In this document: in pieces, positions 1 through 55,076 of the stretch
How the letters are laid out: every line of letters starts with the position of its first letter
Position numbering within the stretch: the first letter of the stretch is position 1
Assembly: GCA_019802505.1 (NCBI GenBank)
Contig: JAFMOC010000017.1
Location: 1,058,501-1,122,500 of the forward strand
Direction of reading: 5' to 3'
Origin: Corydoras sp. C115
Taxonomy: Eukaryota > Chordata > Actinopteri > Siluriformes > Callichthyidae
Length of the DNA: 64,000 nt
Position numbers and translations under genes: made by a program
The notes under the pieces: generated by a model
Database searches by the model: none
Told to the model about the DNA's origin: nothing
What the model saw: only the letters and a program-made list of their open reading frames with translations

Positions 1-1200
1 AACTGTACAGCAGGGACTCAGCAGGCAGCCGTCGATGCTCAATACCCTCAGACACTTGTGTCATTTTCCTCAGCACCAGCCATTTTGTAATCTTAATGGA
101 CATAAAGTTCAATACGGATGCTTTTTCTTCCCGTGAAGTCAAAAATGTCAGCCGGTTCAGTGCGACGTCACTCTGTAGCAGCGCTTATGTTCCTCTGAGC
201 CGACAAGCTGTTGCATACAATCAGAAAAATTGAATCTACCCTACTTACATGTCAGATCTAAAGGAGGCTTATCAGCACAGTGAGTCACATAGCAACTGGA
301 ATTTACCGCTTCGTCAGACCCTGAGGCCACTCGCGCCAATCGGACAGTCAGGAGATCTGTTTCATTGTCCTGCACTTCAGACAAAATGCTGGATGAGCAG
401 GAACACTAATCCTATTTATCTTAATCTTTTGCGTTTGGTATATGGAAGAAGATATTGGAATACCTACACATTGCACATACAGAAGTTAGGGAGGGTTAGT
501 CTGGGTCCCATTCCCCCATCGCCCAGACATACTGTAATAATTACATCTACTCTTCTTAATAGACTTTCCACAAAAAAAATAAATAAAATAAAATCTGGAA
601 AATTTGGACGTGTGTGTGTCCATTCATCTTAAAGAGTTTCTCTGATGTCATAACAGCTGACACATGTGGTTGTAAAGGTCACACCACACCCACCCAACCT
701 CGCCTTTAAAAGACCATGCTGTGTGCACTGGGGCATAAAGTCCAAATATGTTTACAATGTTTGTTATTTATATGATGAAGGTAATTGATTCGATAATGGT
801 TTCCTTCTTAAGCTCCACATCTAATGAAGTTGTAACAGCACTTGTTTGGTATGAAGAGAGTAAATATCAAATTATAGTTCCACACATTTAACACAGCAAG
901 CTGCATGTAATTAAGACGATTCAAGAATAATGAGCAACACTGGGGGTAAGAGATCACTAATCATCTGGTGTTGTGAGAAGCACAGAGATAATTTAGAGAG
1001 AAGCTTCTCAAAATCCAGACCCATTCAAATAGTTTCTGACTCTAATTGAGTTCCATTAGAAATGTTACACAACGCAGCATGATGGACCCAACCACACGAT
1101 ACAGAACCACTTGAGATGGAACCACAAACAATGAATAAGAGTTTAAAAATTACATTTAAGTAACCTCAATAAAGCATTATATTAAATATATTAGTTAAGT

Positions 1201-1543
1201 GGGCGGCATGGTGGCTTAGTGGTTAGCATGTTCTCCTCTCAGCACTAGGGATTCCTAGTATGAATCCCCATCTGGGTGGAGTTTCCATGTTCTCCCCGTG
1301 TCCGTGTGGGTTTCCTCCGGGTTCTCCGGTTTCCTCCCACAGTTCAAAAATATGGATCAAGTCAATCGAGTTCTCCAAAATTGCCCCATGTAGAGTGTGT
1401 TTGTGTGTGTGAGTGTGTGCCCAGCGATAGGTTGGCGCTCTGGCCTGGGTGTGTCTGCCCAGTTCCCGTTCTCCCCTGGATGGGCATGGGGAACCCCACC
1501 GCGACCCTAATAGAGGATAAAGCAGAAGATAATGAATGAATGA
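1201..1543 (+). mobile_element. V-SINE-like element, full length
   Basis: The head has an RNA polymerase III box A (tggcttagtgg). Box B is mutated in this copy. The body carries the conserved V-domain wording (gtttccatgttctccccgtg). The tail resembles an L2-type LINE end followed by gaatgaatg repeats. A perfect 13-14 bp target-site duplication, atattagttaagt(g), flanks it at 1188-1201 and 1544-1557, showing LINE-machinery insertion. Confidence 0.93.
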
Positions 1544-1820
1544 ATATTAGTTAAGTGCACATCCTACATACCACACAAAGTTACATAAGCCCTACAAATG
1601 AAACCATATGTAGGGTGGCGCACAAGGGTGAAAAGGGGAGGAGTGGGGTAATAAAGCCGGGTTACAGCCACAGACTACTGCATACTGCCCACTCTATTTT
1701 CAGAGGGTCGGTCGTATCTGGGAAAAAATTGGAAAAAAATTATTAGCACTAAGCACAGTCACAAAAGAAACAACCGCGTGGCCAAGTCTGTTGCTGTGTA
1801 CCATAACAATGAAGATTACA

Positions 1821-1850
1821 GTAATAATAATAATAATAATAATAATAATA
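1821..1850. repeat. (AAT)n microsatellite
   Basis: About ten units of a taa repeat. Confidence 0.95.
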
Positions 1851-2537
1851 CATTTTATTTATAATGCACTTTACATTTCAAGTTTTGAACTACAGATCCT
1901 TTATTACCTCGAGGTTGGGATCATGATTGGCTTCAGAGGCATCAGCAGGGGATCTGAGCTGATTTTAATTTAGTTGTGTATTTTGGAAGAGTCACACGTG
2001 TCAGCAGAATTAGACGACATTCATTCAGACCACGCTGTCATGATGTTGGATTTTCAGAAACATGCCTCACTGATGGAATTTCCAGTTCCCCGCTTATCAG
2101 ATTAGCTTTGTCCTCAATGTTCTGACAAACCAACTTTCTGGTTTGGTTGAAATGTAGCGTGATGTTTTGAGAAAATCACCAGAATGGATAGTGGGTGGAA
2201 AAACTTTATTGTTATTGTTATGTCTCGCTGCACTGAGCAGGAGGACATCAGCTGTTTTTGGAGGTGGAAAGGTCTTCTGTTCGTTGGGAAAAATGATAAC
2301 ATGAGTGATGTTTTTTTTTCTATGTGCCGCTGCTGATAACATCACATCCATCATCAGCTGGTTATTAAGCTGCGAGAGCAATGAGGGTTTTCAGCAATGA
2401 ACTTCAGCTTCCAACCACTCACCAGCTCTCAGAATAAAAATGTGATGTGCGTTACTTTATCCTGAACTGGAATCAGACATTTTTATTCAGAGAGCCTGAG
2501 TGTATGGTGCTCTGATGGCGTTTAATGATTATGTTCA

Positions 2538-2660
2538 CTGTTGGTTCTCTGTTCTCTGTTGATCAGGACCATCACAGAACAGGTATCATTTGGGTGGTGG
2601 ATTGTTTGTCAGTTCTGCAGTGACACTGATGCGGTGAGGGGGTTTTAGTGCAGCAGAGGA
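2538..2660 (+). mobile_element. Tc1-type MITE internal fragment
   Basis: Shares ttggttctctgttctctgtt, caggaccatcacagaacagg and gggtggtggattgttt with copies at 13043 and 50754. Confidence 0.7.
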
Positions 2661-2937
2661 TACACACTGGATGGAGGGGAGCAGAACGTTACTCATCCAT
2701 TAAAATTAGAGGTTAGATGGCGGTTTGTTGTTTCACAGTGTGAGATGAAACCTGAGAACTTGCTGGAATCACACACTCAGATTCACATCCACCAGATCCG
2801 AAATCTGATAAAACCTATAGGGGATTTTTGTCAACGTCAGACTGAATAATATTAAAGCATTTGTTTGTAGGTATTCAGTAAAGAGTGAACTTTCTAAGAG
2901 ACCTAGTTACTAAAGCCTTTCTTTTATTTACCAGAAA

Positions 2938-2986
2938 AAGTACAAGAAGAGGGCGTGTCCAAACTTTTGACTGGTACTGGAAATGG
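2938..2986 (+). mobile_element. Tc1-type MITE terminal fragment
   Basis: Contains the terminal repeat wording gggcgtgtccaaacttttga and ctggtactgg. Confidence 0.65.
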
Positions 2987-3718
2987 TGGGACGATGATTC
3001 AGTTAATTATTTTTTTAAGCTCTGACTGTCCTCGTGACCTTCTTACCCTCTGCAGGTCTCATGATTTTAAACATACAAACACAAAGCTCCTCACTTCAGC
3101 CCTAAAACTATAAAGAGCTTTGGAAAAGCGCAGAGGGAGGCTGAAGCATATGGAGACCCTGAATTTGACCGCGAGGATAATTGCATTACTTGTGGTCAAT
3201 TTTTCACTCGCATATCCTACGAAGAACAATTGGCAGGGTCATGCCAGGCGGCTGCCGTTCCCTCCGTGACTGGGAGAATTGATTTTTCACTCTGTTCTCC
3301 TTTGTTCTGTACCTCTTACACGGTAGACGGGGTCGCTCATATTAACACCCACTCCTCTTTGCACACAGCCTGCTTTATTCGTGCCGTTGTTTTTAACTGG
3401 GAAAGTGCCATGAGAAGGTGGGTGGAACTATGAATAGATAATGGAATATATATGTATTTATTTATATATATATTCCATCTCTGTAAGTAACTTGTGCTCA
3501 GTAGCAAAGTTAAAGCTTCCACTTGTTGTGCTGGATGGTGAAATCTGCCGTTGACATCGGGATGTGTTTTAGAATTGTGTTCTTTTGATCTCAGTGCGTT
3601 GGATTGTGAGTGAAATGAGATGTGAGCTTCATCTATAAAGTCTTCTGTGATACATGAATATTATATTACTATTGTTACACTATTGATATATGCAGTCTTC
3701 AGGCTTGTGGTTAGGGAA

Positions 3719-3941
3719 CCTACACTGTTGCCGCTCAAGGAGGATGAGTCCCCCACTGAGTCTTGGTCCTCCCAAGGTTTTTTCCTTTAAATAACAACAG
3801 AACAGGGATTTTTTTCTTGCCACTGTCGCTTCGGCTTGCTCTTTGGGGTTTTAAGTCTTTTCATTCTGTAAAGCTGCTTTGTGACAATGTATTGTTGTAA
3901 AAAGCGCTATAGAAATAAATTTGAACTTGAACTTGAACTTG
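3719..3941 (+). mobile_element. 3' end of a fish non-LTR-type repeat
   Basis: The wording ttgccactgtcgcttcggct, aagctgctttgtgacaatg and gcgctatagaaataaa, closed by a ttgaac tandem tail, is the familiar 3' end of a widespread teleost interspersed repeat. I cannot assign the exact family. Confidence 0.6.
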
Positions 3942-4155
3942 GAACCAGCTTTGCAACCTGAAGGTCCCACCAAGTATCATGGCTGAAGTGCCCTTGGTCA
4001 AGGCACCTAACCCTAATTGCTCCCCAAATGCCATGTACAGGTCTGCCCACTGATTTGGGCACGTGTTCTCACTTCACTCAGTGTGTCTGTGTGTGTTGCA
4101 CTGCACGGATGGGTTAAATGTGGAGGACACATTCCTCTGTGTGTAAGCACTGTAG
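3942..4155 (+). mobile_element. tRNA-headed SINE-like repeat, decayed
   Basis: The order cctgaaggtccc, gctgaagtgcccttgg, caaggcacctaaccct and gatgggttaaatgtggagga matches a common teleost SINE-like repeat. The same family, with an intact box B, is antisense at 53143-53450. Confidence 0.55.
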
Positions 4156-5471
4156 AAAACTGGATCAGTTTATCACTTTATTAGGTTTGTCTGTACGTTG
4201 GCTGTGAAGCCCGTCACAGAGATTTCAGGAGGTCAGTCGAAGGGATGGATGTCCATCATGGTTTGTCAATGTCAGCTCAGACATCTCATCTGACAAGCTG
4301 TTCAGGAGGCATACGGCAATGTCCACATCTGTTTATAACATGGAGCAAGGAGGAGGTGGAGTAAGAAGAAGTCTTCTCTTCTCTTAGAGTCGATTTCAAT
4401 AAGAATGCTTGTGGATATATCATATTAGAGCTTATTGTTTTTACTGAATGGTAATCAGTGTAATCCTTGTTTGAATTCTGTCCTGGCTCGAGTCTAAGCA
4501 AAGACATGAGCGCTGATAACTCATCATCAGTCCGGTCACATAAACCATCTCTTTATTATTACGTTGAACACACACAGGGATCTCCTTTCCATCTGTGTTT
4601 TTAAGCACGTCACCACCCGTGTGGACAAAACCCCCCACAACAGCCAAGCACTAATTGGGGTGGTGCACCAGCTTATGTAACTAATTCAGCTTTTAGCGTG
4701 GTGAAATTTGCATAACGTCTCATGCTTTATTAATATCCTTTAGTGCCGCTGTACAGCGCTGCCTCATTTCACTGTGCATGACTGCGGAACCGTGTTAGGG
4801 CATGACAGATCGTACCATGAGCTGAATTAATCGAACCCAGGTGCCAGTTAATGTTTTAATCTCTATCGTAAGGCTTCGATGGTCTTATGTATGTATGTAC
4901 GACATTAATATAAAAGGCATTTCCAAGTGTCGGAGAGTCTGTGAGTGAAGGCCAAGATTTATACCCCTAAAAGGAGGATCAAGCACCCGTGACTGACACG
5001 ATCACGCAAACGTTTTCTTTTCGTTTTATCCCGGTCGTCTGTCAGCTCCTTTCCAAATTGCTGACAGGCACACGGAGAAATTGGCCCCGTCGTTTCAAAT
5101 CCATTCGCGTTATTCCTTCCTCTCATGAATCCTGAATGCTACGGATCTGCCAGTCTGACAGTGCAGAATGGAGTGACACTGATCGATTCAGGCACGGCCC
5201 TTTCACAGGCACGTTCTCAGCGTGGGGTCGTCTTAATTCAGCCCACTCTGCTTCATTATGCCGCCTTTTTTTTTTTATTACTTTTTAACATCCTCATATT
5301 TAGTAGCTATTGTGGGGTCATCTGTGCTTTCCATGGCCTGCTGGTTGAACTGGCAGAGTTCAAGATGGTGCCAGTGGGAAAAGTTTGGCGACGACCCAAA
5401 ACATGTGATTTCTCTTCTGTGAAATAAAGAAAAATCACTTAATTTGCATTTGAGTTAGTAGTATCTTATTA

Positions 5472-5515
<44 letters not shown>

Positions 5516-5536
5516 AAAAGAGAGAGAGAGAGAGAG
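5472..5536. repeat. compound (TG)n(AG)n microsatellite
   Basis: Fifteen or so TG units pass into AG repeats with one AAAA break. Confidence 0.95.
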
Positions 5537-5786
5537 TGTGTTACAATTTCACAACATTGCTTTGATTACTATGACCCTTTAGGACCCTTTAGGGTGTTCT
5601 ATAGACCATTACCACAGGTTAATAAAATCAAGCACAAGCACATACATTTCAGACAATTGTATGCTTCTAAATGGGAGGAAACAGTTTGGGGAAGGGCTTT
5701 ATTAGTTTCAGTATGTGCTCCAGTGTAAAATCCAGTGTTTTTAAAAATGTGAGAATAAATATTTGTCTCTATCAGTTTGTGAGCTG

Positions 5787-6133
5787 GGGCGGCATGGTGG
5801 CTTAGTGCTTAGCACGTTCGCCTCTCAGCGCTAGGGATTCCCGGTTCGAATCCCCATCTGGGTGGAATTCCCATGTTCTCCCCGTGTCCGCGTGGGTTTC
5901 CTCCGGGTTCTCCGGTTTCCTCCCACAGTCCAAAAACATGGATCAAGTCAACTGAATTCTCAAAATTGCCCCATATAGAGTGTGTCTGCGTGAGTGAGTG
6001 TGTGCCCAGCGATGGATTGGCGCCCTGTCCTGGGTCTGTCTGCCCAGCGCCCGAGACGTTTTCCCCTGGATGGGCATGGGGAACCCCACCGCGACCCTAA
6101 TAGAGGATAAAGCGGGAGATAATGAATGAATGA
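5787..6133 (+). mobile_element. V-SINE-like element, full length
   Basis: Same family as the copy at 1201, with intact box B (ggttcgaatcc). Flanks agtttgtgagctgg and agtatgcgagctgg match at 12 of 14 positions. Confidence 0.92.
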
Positions 6134-6791
6134 GTATGCGAGCTGGACTGAAAAACAACAATCACATTCAAAATTAAGACGCAATTTCTATACATTCTTG
6201 TTTACACATTGTTTTAATTAAACCTTATTAGTGTAACGTGTAGCAGGGAATTATGGCAGTGTAAAGATGGAAATAGTAACATTTTACATCCACTTAACAT
6301 TTTATTAAAAAAAAAGAAATATGAACACATTATAATATTTAATTGGATCAGTTATAACTATGATGTGCATGTTCTCCATGGCTTGTGCAAGGTCACATTT
6401 ATTTATATCCAGAGTTTCAGTTATCTCTGTAACATGGCGGGGGGGGTTTTGTGGTGTAGCCACGATGGTCGCGGCAGCATAGCGCAATAATCAGGCTCAG
6501 ATGCATGGGATTCGTTACAGCTGTGGATGCAACAGAAGCCAATTATCAGTCCCAGTGCTGAGCATTCAAAAGGTTAAAAATGTCACCGGGACGTTGTCAT
6601 GGATACGTAGCATTTTTTTAAGGGTTGTGTGTGTGTTATTTATTGTGTTTTTTATTTTGATGCCTTCCTGGCACACCTGAGAACGGGGGAGTGGGGGTGC
6701 GTAGCGCATGTTGCACCGCCACTCCACTGTTTGCATGTAGCAGAATGCCGTCAGTGATGTGTACCAGCACATAGGTACACTAGGTCTGTAC

Positions 6792-6965
6792 TAGGGATGA
6801 GACGATTTCAGATTTTAATGATACAATTATTGTCTAAGTAATAATCATAATTATATGATTTAATATGCAATTATGAACTTCAACAAAATTGCAAGAAGTC
6901 ACAGGAACAATGCACGTTTCTCATCTTTGTTATTTATTTGATGTAAACATTTTTTTTTTTTTTTA
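6792..6965 (+). mobile_element. hAT-type MITE (tagggatgagac family), 5' part
   Basis: Begins tagggatgagacgatttcag and shares ordered wording (cacaggaacaatgcacg, tttgatgtaaac) with the full copy at 54013. The right end is lost in a T run. Confidence 0.65.
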
Positions 6966-7313
6966 ATCAAAGCCTCGCAGAGACGTTCAGAAGGTCAGGA
7001 CTCTGTACTGCTCAATTTATATGTGAAGTATTAACTCCCTGAACCTCCCGCAGTTTGAGCCTGACGAACCCTGGCACTGTCATGCTGGTATATGTCGATG
7101 TTATCAGGAAAGGAACAGGTCATTCGGTACATTCAGGTTCTCGGCTGAATTTATTTTATAGCCATGTGACATGTTGATCCTCCACCTGAATATGGGTGCA
7201 GATATTAGGAGTTGACTGACTGCATCACTTAATCTCAATGTTTAAGTAAAGCTGCAGCGATGAGGGGGTGTAATGGGAGGAGTTTAGAGTTTTGAGAATA
7301 ATTGTGCACACGT

Positions 7314-7314
<1 letters not shown>

Positions 7315-7366
<52 letters not shown>
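7315..7366. repeat. (GT)n microsatellite
   Basis: About 26 uninterrupted GT units. Confidence 0.95.
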
Positions 7367-7370
<4 letters not shown>

Positions 7371-10300
7371 CAGTGCCTCTGCTGTGCTCTCATGTCAGGA
7401 AAAATTAGGGCAGTTCTTTCTCACAAAGCCACTTAGATTCCCAACCATCTTGGTCCTGATGCTGTTCGGTCTGTGGAAACAGCCGTGAATTAAAGCGTGT
7501 ATAAATGTTTTCTTCATTGTTTAGGATTTTTTTTTTTTTTTTTTGCTCATGCACCACAACACAATAAGCCTCCGGTCCTGATGAGAATGTCCTGATCTTG
7601 TCTTGATTAAGTTTGGTAATCACATGTTGCTCATGTTGTCTGGTTTCTGAATGCTGTCTTTCATCCCACTCCACACTGCCTGTTTGTTGATGATGATGAT
7701 CAGGTCCACCATACTTACATAGTTAGTATTGTCAGCTAAAAGTGATTATACAGGACCTTACCCCGAACAATACATACCGTACATTTATTTACAGGGTTAG
7801 CAAAGTGCAGATGCTTCTGAGTAAGAGGCAGCACTATGCTGCCACTGTGGAAAAGGCAAAAACCCTCTACCCACAGACGTTCTAATATGTTGAAGTTGAG
7901 TTGATATGTGACGGTGACGACTCGGATACATACTTCAGCTGATTTAATACAGTATTGTTAGGTGACGGGGCTTTTGTTTCCCTCTCACTGCACTACGTCA
8001 CTCTTTTGTTTTATATTCCTCTGTTTTATTGTCCACCGTTCAAACATCTGCGGCTCACAAAAGGCCTGATTGTTGCGAGCGTCCACACCTGTGCTCGTTA
8101 GGGTTTGTGTTGGCTGTGTTTTGTGCGTGAGGCGGCCTCTGTCTCAGCAACCTGAAAGTAGTTCAGTGAGATGTAGTCGTCTCCGAGGAGCCAGTTTTTT
8201 AGGTCAGGCAGCACAGAGAGTGAGAGAGAGCGAGGCAGAGCGAGGGTGAGAGAGAGAGAGAGAGAGGGAGTGGGAGTGGCTGGATTATTACCGAGGGCAG
8301 AGGGCAGTTTATGGATTTTCTTTCACTCTGCTTTCTTTTATGTCGAAGTCTTTTGCCAGTTTATCTTCCATTTCCTTTTCTCTCAGTCCTGCTCTGTTTG
8401 ATGTCTTTAAGAGTTTTTTTTTTTTTTTTTTTTAAATTGTTACATTTTGGCTCCTGCTTTGATCTTCCTAAAAAATCTTTCCGGCCACTTTATTAGATAC
8501 ACCGCATTGTTCCTACAGTAATTTCCTAAAGACTGAAATTTCAAAAAGGCCCATGAACATATCCTCAAAAACACTGAGATCCAATGGATTAAATATGTCT
8601 CTTGAGATAAAGACCTCAGTGATCTCACATGTCTCCTCAATCTCAATAAAACAAAAATCAAGATCTCAATAAAATAAAAAACATTGTCTCAGATTTGGCA
8701 AAATTAACTAATATTAATATTAAATGATAATATTAAAAATATTAACTCATTAATTAAAGGCAGGAATCCCAATATGAACATCTCATCTAAAGACTGAGAG
8801 CTGTCCTGCGCTGATCCTGTGACTAACACGAGGGTAGTACCAATGTTGGCCCCAGTGCAGGACCCTTAACCTTGAATGCTCACGGGGATGCTGTATCATG
8901 TTTGACCCAACTTCTGACCCCACCCATTGTAAGTACATTTATACTATTTTCCCAAATAATTTTAAGACCTAACAAGTGCATCTGTATGGGAATTTCTTTC
9001 CTGAACTTTATTTGAATTTTTTTTATTTATATTATTATTTTATTCTCTTGTGTCTGCCTGTGCACAAACCTACGGTTGCGACAACTGTTATATTTCCTCA
9101 AAAACATAACTTGCCACAACTACTATATGACTGTATACTATACAACTACTCTTTTATATCCTAGATTATAGGATATTTGTTTTTTTATTGCTGTGTTGCT
9201 TCTTTATTTTATAAATTGTCCCTTTTTGTACTTTTCTATTCTCTGTTGCGCTGAACCTTTATATAGTTCGAAAATGTTGCCCTCCATCCTCCATCCCTCT
9301 GTATCTAAGGCCCCACAGGGGCTGTCATTGGCTCTGCAGGTCACCAAGGTAACGCTGTCAACAGTACGCTGTCACGCGCCACCAGGCAATTACAGTGTCA
9401 GATTTGCATACCTAATGAAGTTATGTTGGCATAATTAGCTTTAGAAAAAGTAAGCAGAAGCTAAAATGAGAGTGAGGTTGGGTTTGAATGGTGATCCGTC
9501 CGTCTTCTGTCTTAAAATTTCAGTGGGAGTTGGTTTGAAAGTTGGCTCATCATTTTCTATTGAGCTGCTGCTTATCTCTAAAAGAAGGAAAAAGAGCAAG
9601 TGTCAGTCAGTAAGGAAACTTGCCTCATTGGTTACAGGTTGTCAGGGCAACTGTTGGCAGCCCACTGGGCCAGAATTCCTTTGGGATCAGTGAAAAAACC
9701 GTCACTCTCTCTCACTTTCGCTCTCTTTCTCTGTAGAATATCATATTTGGTATTGTAGAGAAAATAGAGAGACTTCATTTCATTTCGTTTCACAGCTGCC
9801 TGACCGTGTTGTTTACAAACCTGTATAGATATAGGCTGCGTCCCGAATCACCTACTGCCTACTGCCACCTACTGTGAGAGTAGCTGTAGATGAGAATGGA
9901 TGGTATGTTCGAGTTAGTAAGCTGTTTAGTTGGTTACTTCACACTCACTTGCCTAAAAACCCAACTGCTTTAGTACGTAACCAGTACTTAGTAGATCAAA
10001 ACTACCACAGTTTAGTAGGTCTCGGCGGTGGTTTAATTTGTTAGTTATTCACACAAAGTCAGGAGAACGAGATCACTCACTCCACACTCAACAGACAACA
10101 AACAGAAGTGCTGGTGAATGGCTCGAGTGTCTCTGAACGACCATCAAGATTCAGAGAAGTGTCCCAGAATTCCCAAGTTTGTACTTGAGCATGTTTTCAC
10201 CAGTGGGAGGGGAATGAGGGAGAAGGACTGCACCTCCACCCATGTGCATGATGCAACTTCTGAGGAAAAGGAACAGTAAACATCCTTCTATTTTTCTGGA

Positions 10301-10379
10301 AAGTCAAATAATAAATATATCACATGTATAAATATGTATTATCCTTTACTTAATCTTAATCTTTACTTAAGGGTGGGAG

Positions 10380-10530
10380 GGTTCCACATGCCCATCTGGG
10401 CAAGTTAGAGCAGCCAATTCACCTTAAATACATGTTTTTTGGACTTGAAAGCCCATGTGGACATGGGGAGAACATTGAAACTCCACCCAAATTGGTATAC
10501 GAGATCGGAATACGGGATTTACCTGGGATT
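10380..10530 (-). mobile_element. V-SINE-like fragment
   Basis: Remnant wording of the body and V-domain in antisense (for example gacatggggagaacat and ctccaccca). Both ends are decayed. Confidence 0.6.
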
Positions 10531-11114
10531 TTTTTTCTCACAGTCAAAGGACATTAATGTTGCAGCAATTGCTGGGATAGTCTCCAACAACCCCTAGTGG
10601 AATAGGACAGTTATATCAGTTAACTGATGTCGTGATCGATCGGTAACAGTGTGATCAGAAACTATTCATCCCTCGACTCCAGTCAGAGAACATTGTTCAG
10701 TTTGAACTCGCCGTAGCTGCTGCATTGTTATAATTCACTGTCTCGCTCTGCTGACAGTGTAAACTCTATGATACTCCGCACAGAGATCCAGTGATTTACA
10801 AATAAAATAACAACTGCAGGGATAAAAGCTCCCGACCCGGATGTCCTCCATTTCTTACACAGTGGGTCTCTGTGTTTCTGCTCTGTTGCTAGTTTCCCTA
10901 AAAGGAAGGCTGTCTTTATCCTCCGTCTTTTTTCTCAGCATGAGAATCTAACATTTACTGAACAGATGCTGTGTTGTGTTTCTTCATCCTCTGCTCTCTG
11001 CCTCCAGCTTTCTGGTTCTGCCAAACACTTAGTTGAGACTCTCATTAGAGTATCAGGTGGAAATCCTCGGTACGCCCCAGGACACAGTGCGTGCAGAAGG
11101 TGCCAGTTGTGTTG

Positions 11115-11207
11115 TTGTACATCTTTACTGTAAGTGGAACTGAGAACATGGACAAAAAGTGGAGCAGAAAGGGGGCGTGTCCAAACTTTTGACTGGTGCT
11201 GTGAATT
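11115..11207 (+). mobile_element. Tc1-type MITE terminal half
   Basis: Reads ctttactgtaagtggaactg, agtggagcagaaaggggg and cgtgtccaaacttttgactg. It matches the right end of the family. Confidence 0.75.
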
Positions 11208-12198
11208 GACTTCTGCAATTCAAAGCATTTGCACTGGATCGCTTTAATGGCTCAGAGCTCTGTAGTAGTAGCTCCAGGGGGTTCTGGGTGTTTTAGTTCC
11301 CCCTCAGGACCCATTAAAGCTGCCAGTTCTAGCATGGCATTTTAACAGCAGCTCAGCAAGCGCTTTACCCAGAGATGACAGGCACCATTAACAGGGCCGT
11401 GCATGCACCCTGCCCTACTTCCTCAATGTGTCTGTCTCTGTTCCAACAGCACTGACATTCCATAGATATGTGATTTGGATTGGTTTAATTTAGATATCAG
11501 CTCACGTAGGCCGGCCATATCCATTTAAATTACCAGGTGTTTTAGAATGATGTGAGACAATATGCTGTGTTGAGAACCTGCCAATGTCACCTCACCTTTT
11601 AAACCTCAAATGAATAGATTTATTCTTCAGACTGCTTCCAGTACCTCATTTCGGAAAATTTTCCTCAGTCTTCACTGAGGTGTTTAAAATGTCTGAATCA
11701 GTCGTTCCACTGAAACACACACTACCACATTAGTTTCACAGTAGAATGCATCTATATAAAACAGATGACATAAACGATGAGTGCAGAAGCATGGAGGTGA
11801 ACTCATTAAAGGTGTTGTTGATTGGCACGTTTTGCGGGTGCGGTTTGGCTCTGTGTCCTTCGACTTCTAACAGATCAACTCAGACAGCGGCGCCAATGGA
11901 GAAAGGACATGTTCTTGCTATTTAAATGTACATAACATTTCCACCATTTCATTTTAAACACCTTATTTGGTGACAGTCATCCTGATTGAAAGCATGTTGA
12001 GTGAAGGGAGAGATGTGTGATGGCTGTACTCACCCTGCTCAGACTAACTCATGGTGAAACAGAGATCTCTGTCTCCTCAATTAGTCACCATCTTTCCTCC
12101 CACAGAGCCTGAAGCCTGCAAGCATGAAAGCCTCATGTGCAAACACACACACGGCTGAAACGCTGCACTCTCACCGGGTTGGAGTTCCGCTGTAGCAG

Positions 12199-12276
12199 CT
12201 AATTCTGCACCGCGGCCTGTAGCTCCATGAGAATCTGACACTGTTCTCTGAGCTTCAGAACCTGCTTCTGTTCCAG
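12199..12276 (-). other. coiled-coil-like open stretch, possible terminal exon or relic
   Basis: On the minus strand, after a cattcag acceptor-like site, 25 codons read LEQKQVLKLREQCQILMELQ and AAVQN, then TAG. The heptad-like Leu/Val/Ile spacing and charged residues look protein-like. I found no partner exon or family match, so chance is quite possible. Confidence 0.2.
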
Positions 12277-12502
12277 CTGAATGAAGCGTCAGTGTTTCTT
12301 ACACAAACCATACTAACTTATTAGTCACAATATGGAGCAAAACTCTAAGGGTCCTATAGTACACCCTGCACAAGGTGCATTGCAATGCTCATTGCTATTA
12401 TACTGAACAGTCTATCTTCATGCCTAAAGGGACAGTAAAGAACCTTCTATTCATGTAGAAAAAACAATATTAAATGTTATTTATGTATGTTGTATATGTA
12501 TA

Positions 12503-12555
12503 ACTTGTGGTGGCACAGTGGCTTAGTGGTTGGCACGTTTGCCTCTAACCACTAA
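12503..12555 (+). mobile_element. V-SINE-like head fragment
   Basis: Only the tRNA-like head remains (ggtggcacagtggcttagtg and gcacgtttgcctct). Confidence 0.6.
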
Positions 12556-12942
12556 CAAGCAAGAAACAGGTGCTTTTCAAACAATGCGCGTGACTTCTGC
12601 AAATACTGTCTGCTTTGACAGCTGTCCTCAGATGTGTGTGAGTGCTTGTGCTCATGGTACTGAATCTGTGTGCTCACATTCAGAAATGTGTGTGTGTGGT
12701 CTATGACTAAGTGTGTGCGGTGGGGAACGGAAGGCTGTCATTTTGCGTTTCACGCCGGTTCCCACCTGTCCCACTTTCAGGTAATTAGATTGTGAAGGCC
12801 AAGAGACAAATGATAAATACAGTGCGCAGACGTTCACCGACACTTTATCAGTCATGGAGTCGGACTGCTGACATGTGTAGCGTGTTCTCCTCGCATCCAC
12901 ACACTCATTTAATACACTGTTCTTTTGTCTCGTCTTTTACAG

Positions 12943-54825
<41,883 letters not shown>

Positions 54826-55009
54826 TACCTTGGCTTGTATCTCTGTATTGATCTCTCTTTCTCTCTCTCTCAGTCTTATTAGTGATGTGGAGGGGCTGTT
54901 TCTCCTCGTCTCTCTCTCACATTGCACTATGGGCAATGAAGACACCATGAGCAGCCGGGGGCCGGTGAGGCCTTATCTCCTGATTTACTTATGATCGTAT
55001 TTTTATCAG

Positions 55010-55011
<2 letters not shown>

Positions 55012-55074
<63 letters not shown>
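55012..55074. repeat. (TC)n microsatellite in presumed 3' UTR
   Basis: About 31 uninterrupted TC units, 190 bp after the cpne8 stop. Confidence 0.95.

Positions 55075-55076
<2 letters not shown>

Larger units (their letters stand above)
1..12942. other. probable cpne8 intron 1 (partial), no gene recognised
   Basis: I searched for an exon ending in a Val-Ser-Cys-Arg-like stretch with a donor and found none, so exon 1 is probably upstream. The region holds V-SINEs at 1201 and 5787, fragments at 10380 and 12503, MITE pieces near 2538, 2938 and 11115, LINE- and SINE-like remains at 3719-4155, a hAT MITE piece at 6792, and several microsatellites. The rest, for example 7560-8200 and 9240-10300, shows nothing I recognise. 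Confidence 0.6.

Noticed and set aside
1276..1539. Recurrent open frames with PSRVRVGFLRVLRFPPTV-like protein
   Set aside because: They recur at every V-SINE copy in the same position and are translations of the repeat, not genes.
3053..3060. Possible exon 1 donor (ctgcag|gtctca)
   Set aside because: The upstream frame does not read like the Val-Ser-Cys-Arg end of copine exon 1 and has no suitable start codon.
5820..5860. tRNA-gene-like box A/box B sequences
   Set aside because: They are the tRNA-derived heads of V-SINEs; the sequence after box B does not fold as a tRNA acceptor and continues into the V-domain.
9400..9700. Open frames at 9.2-9.7 kb
   Set aside because: No similarity to known domains, low-complexity composition and no supporting splice or promoter signals.
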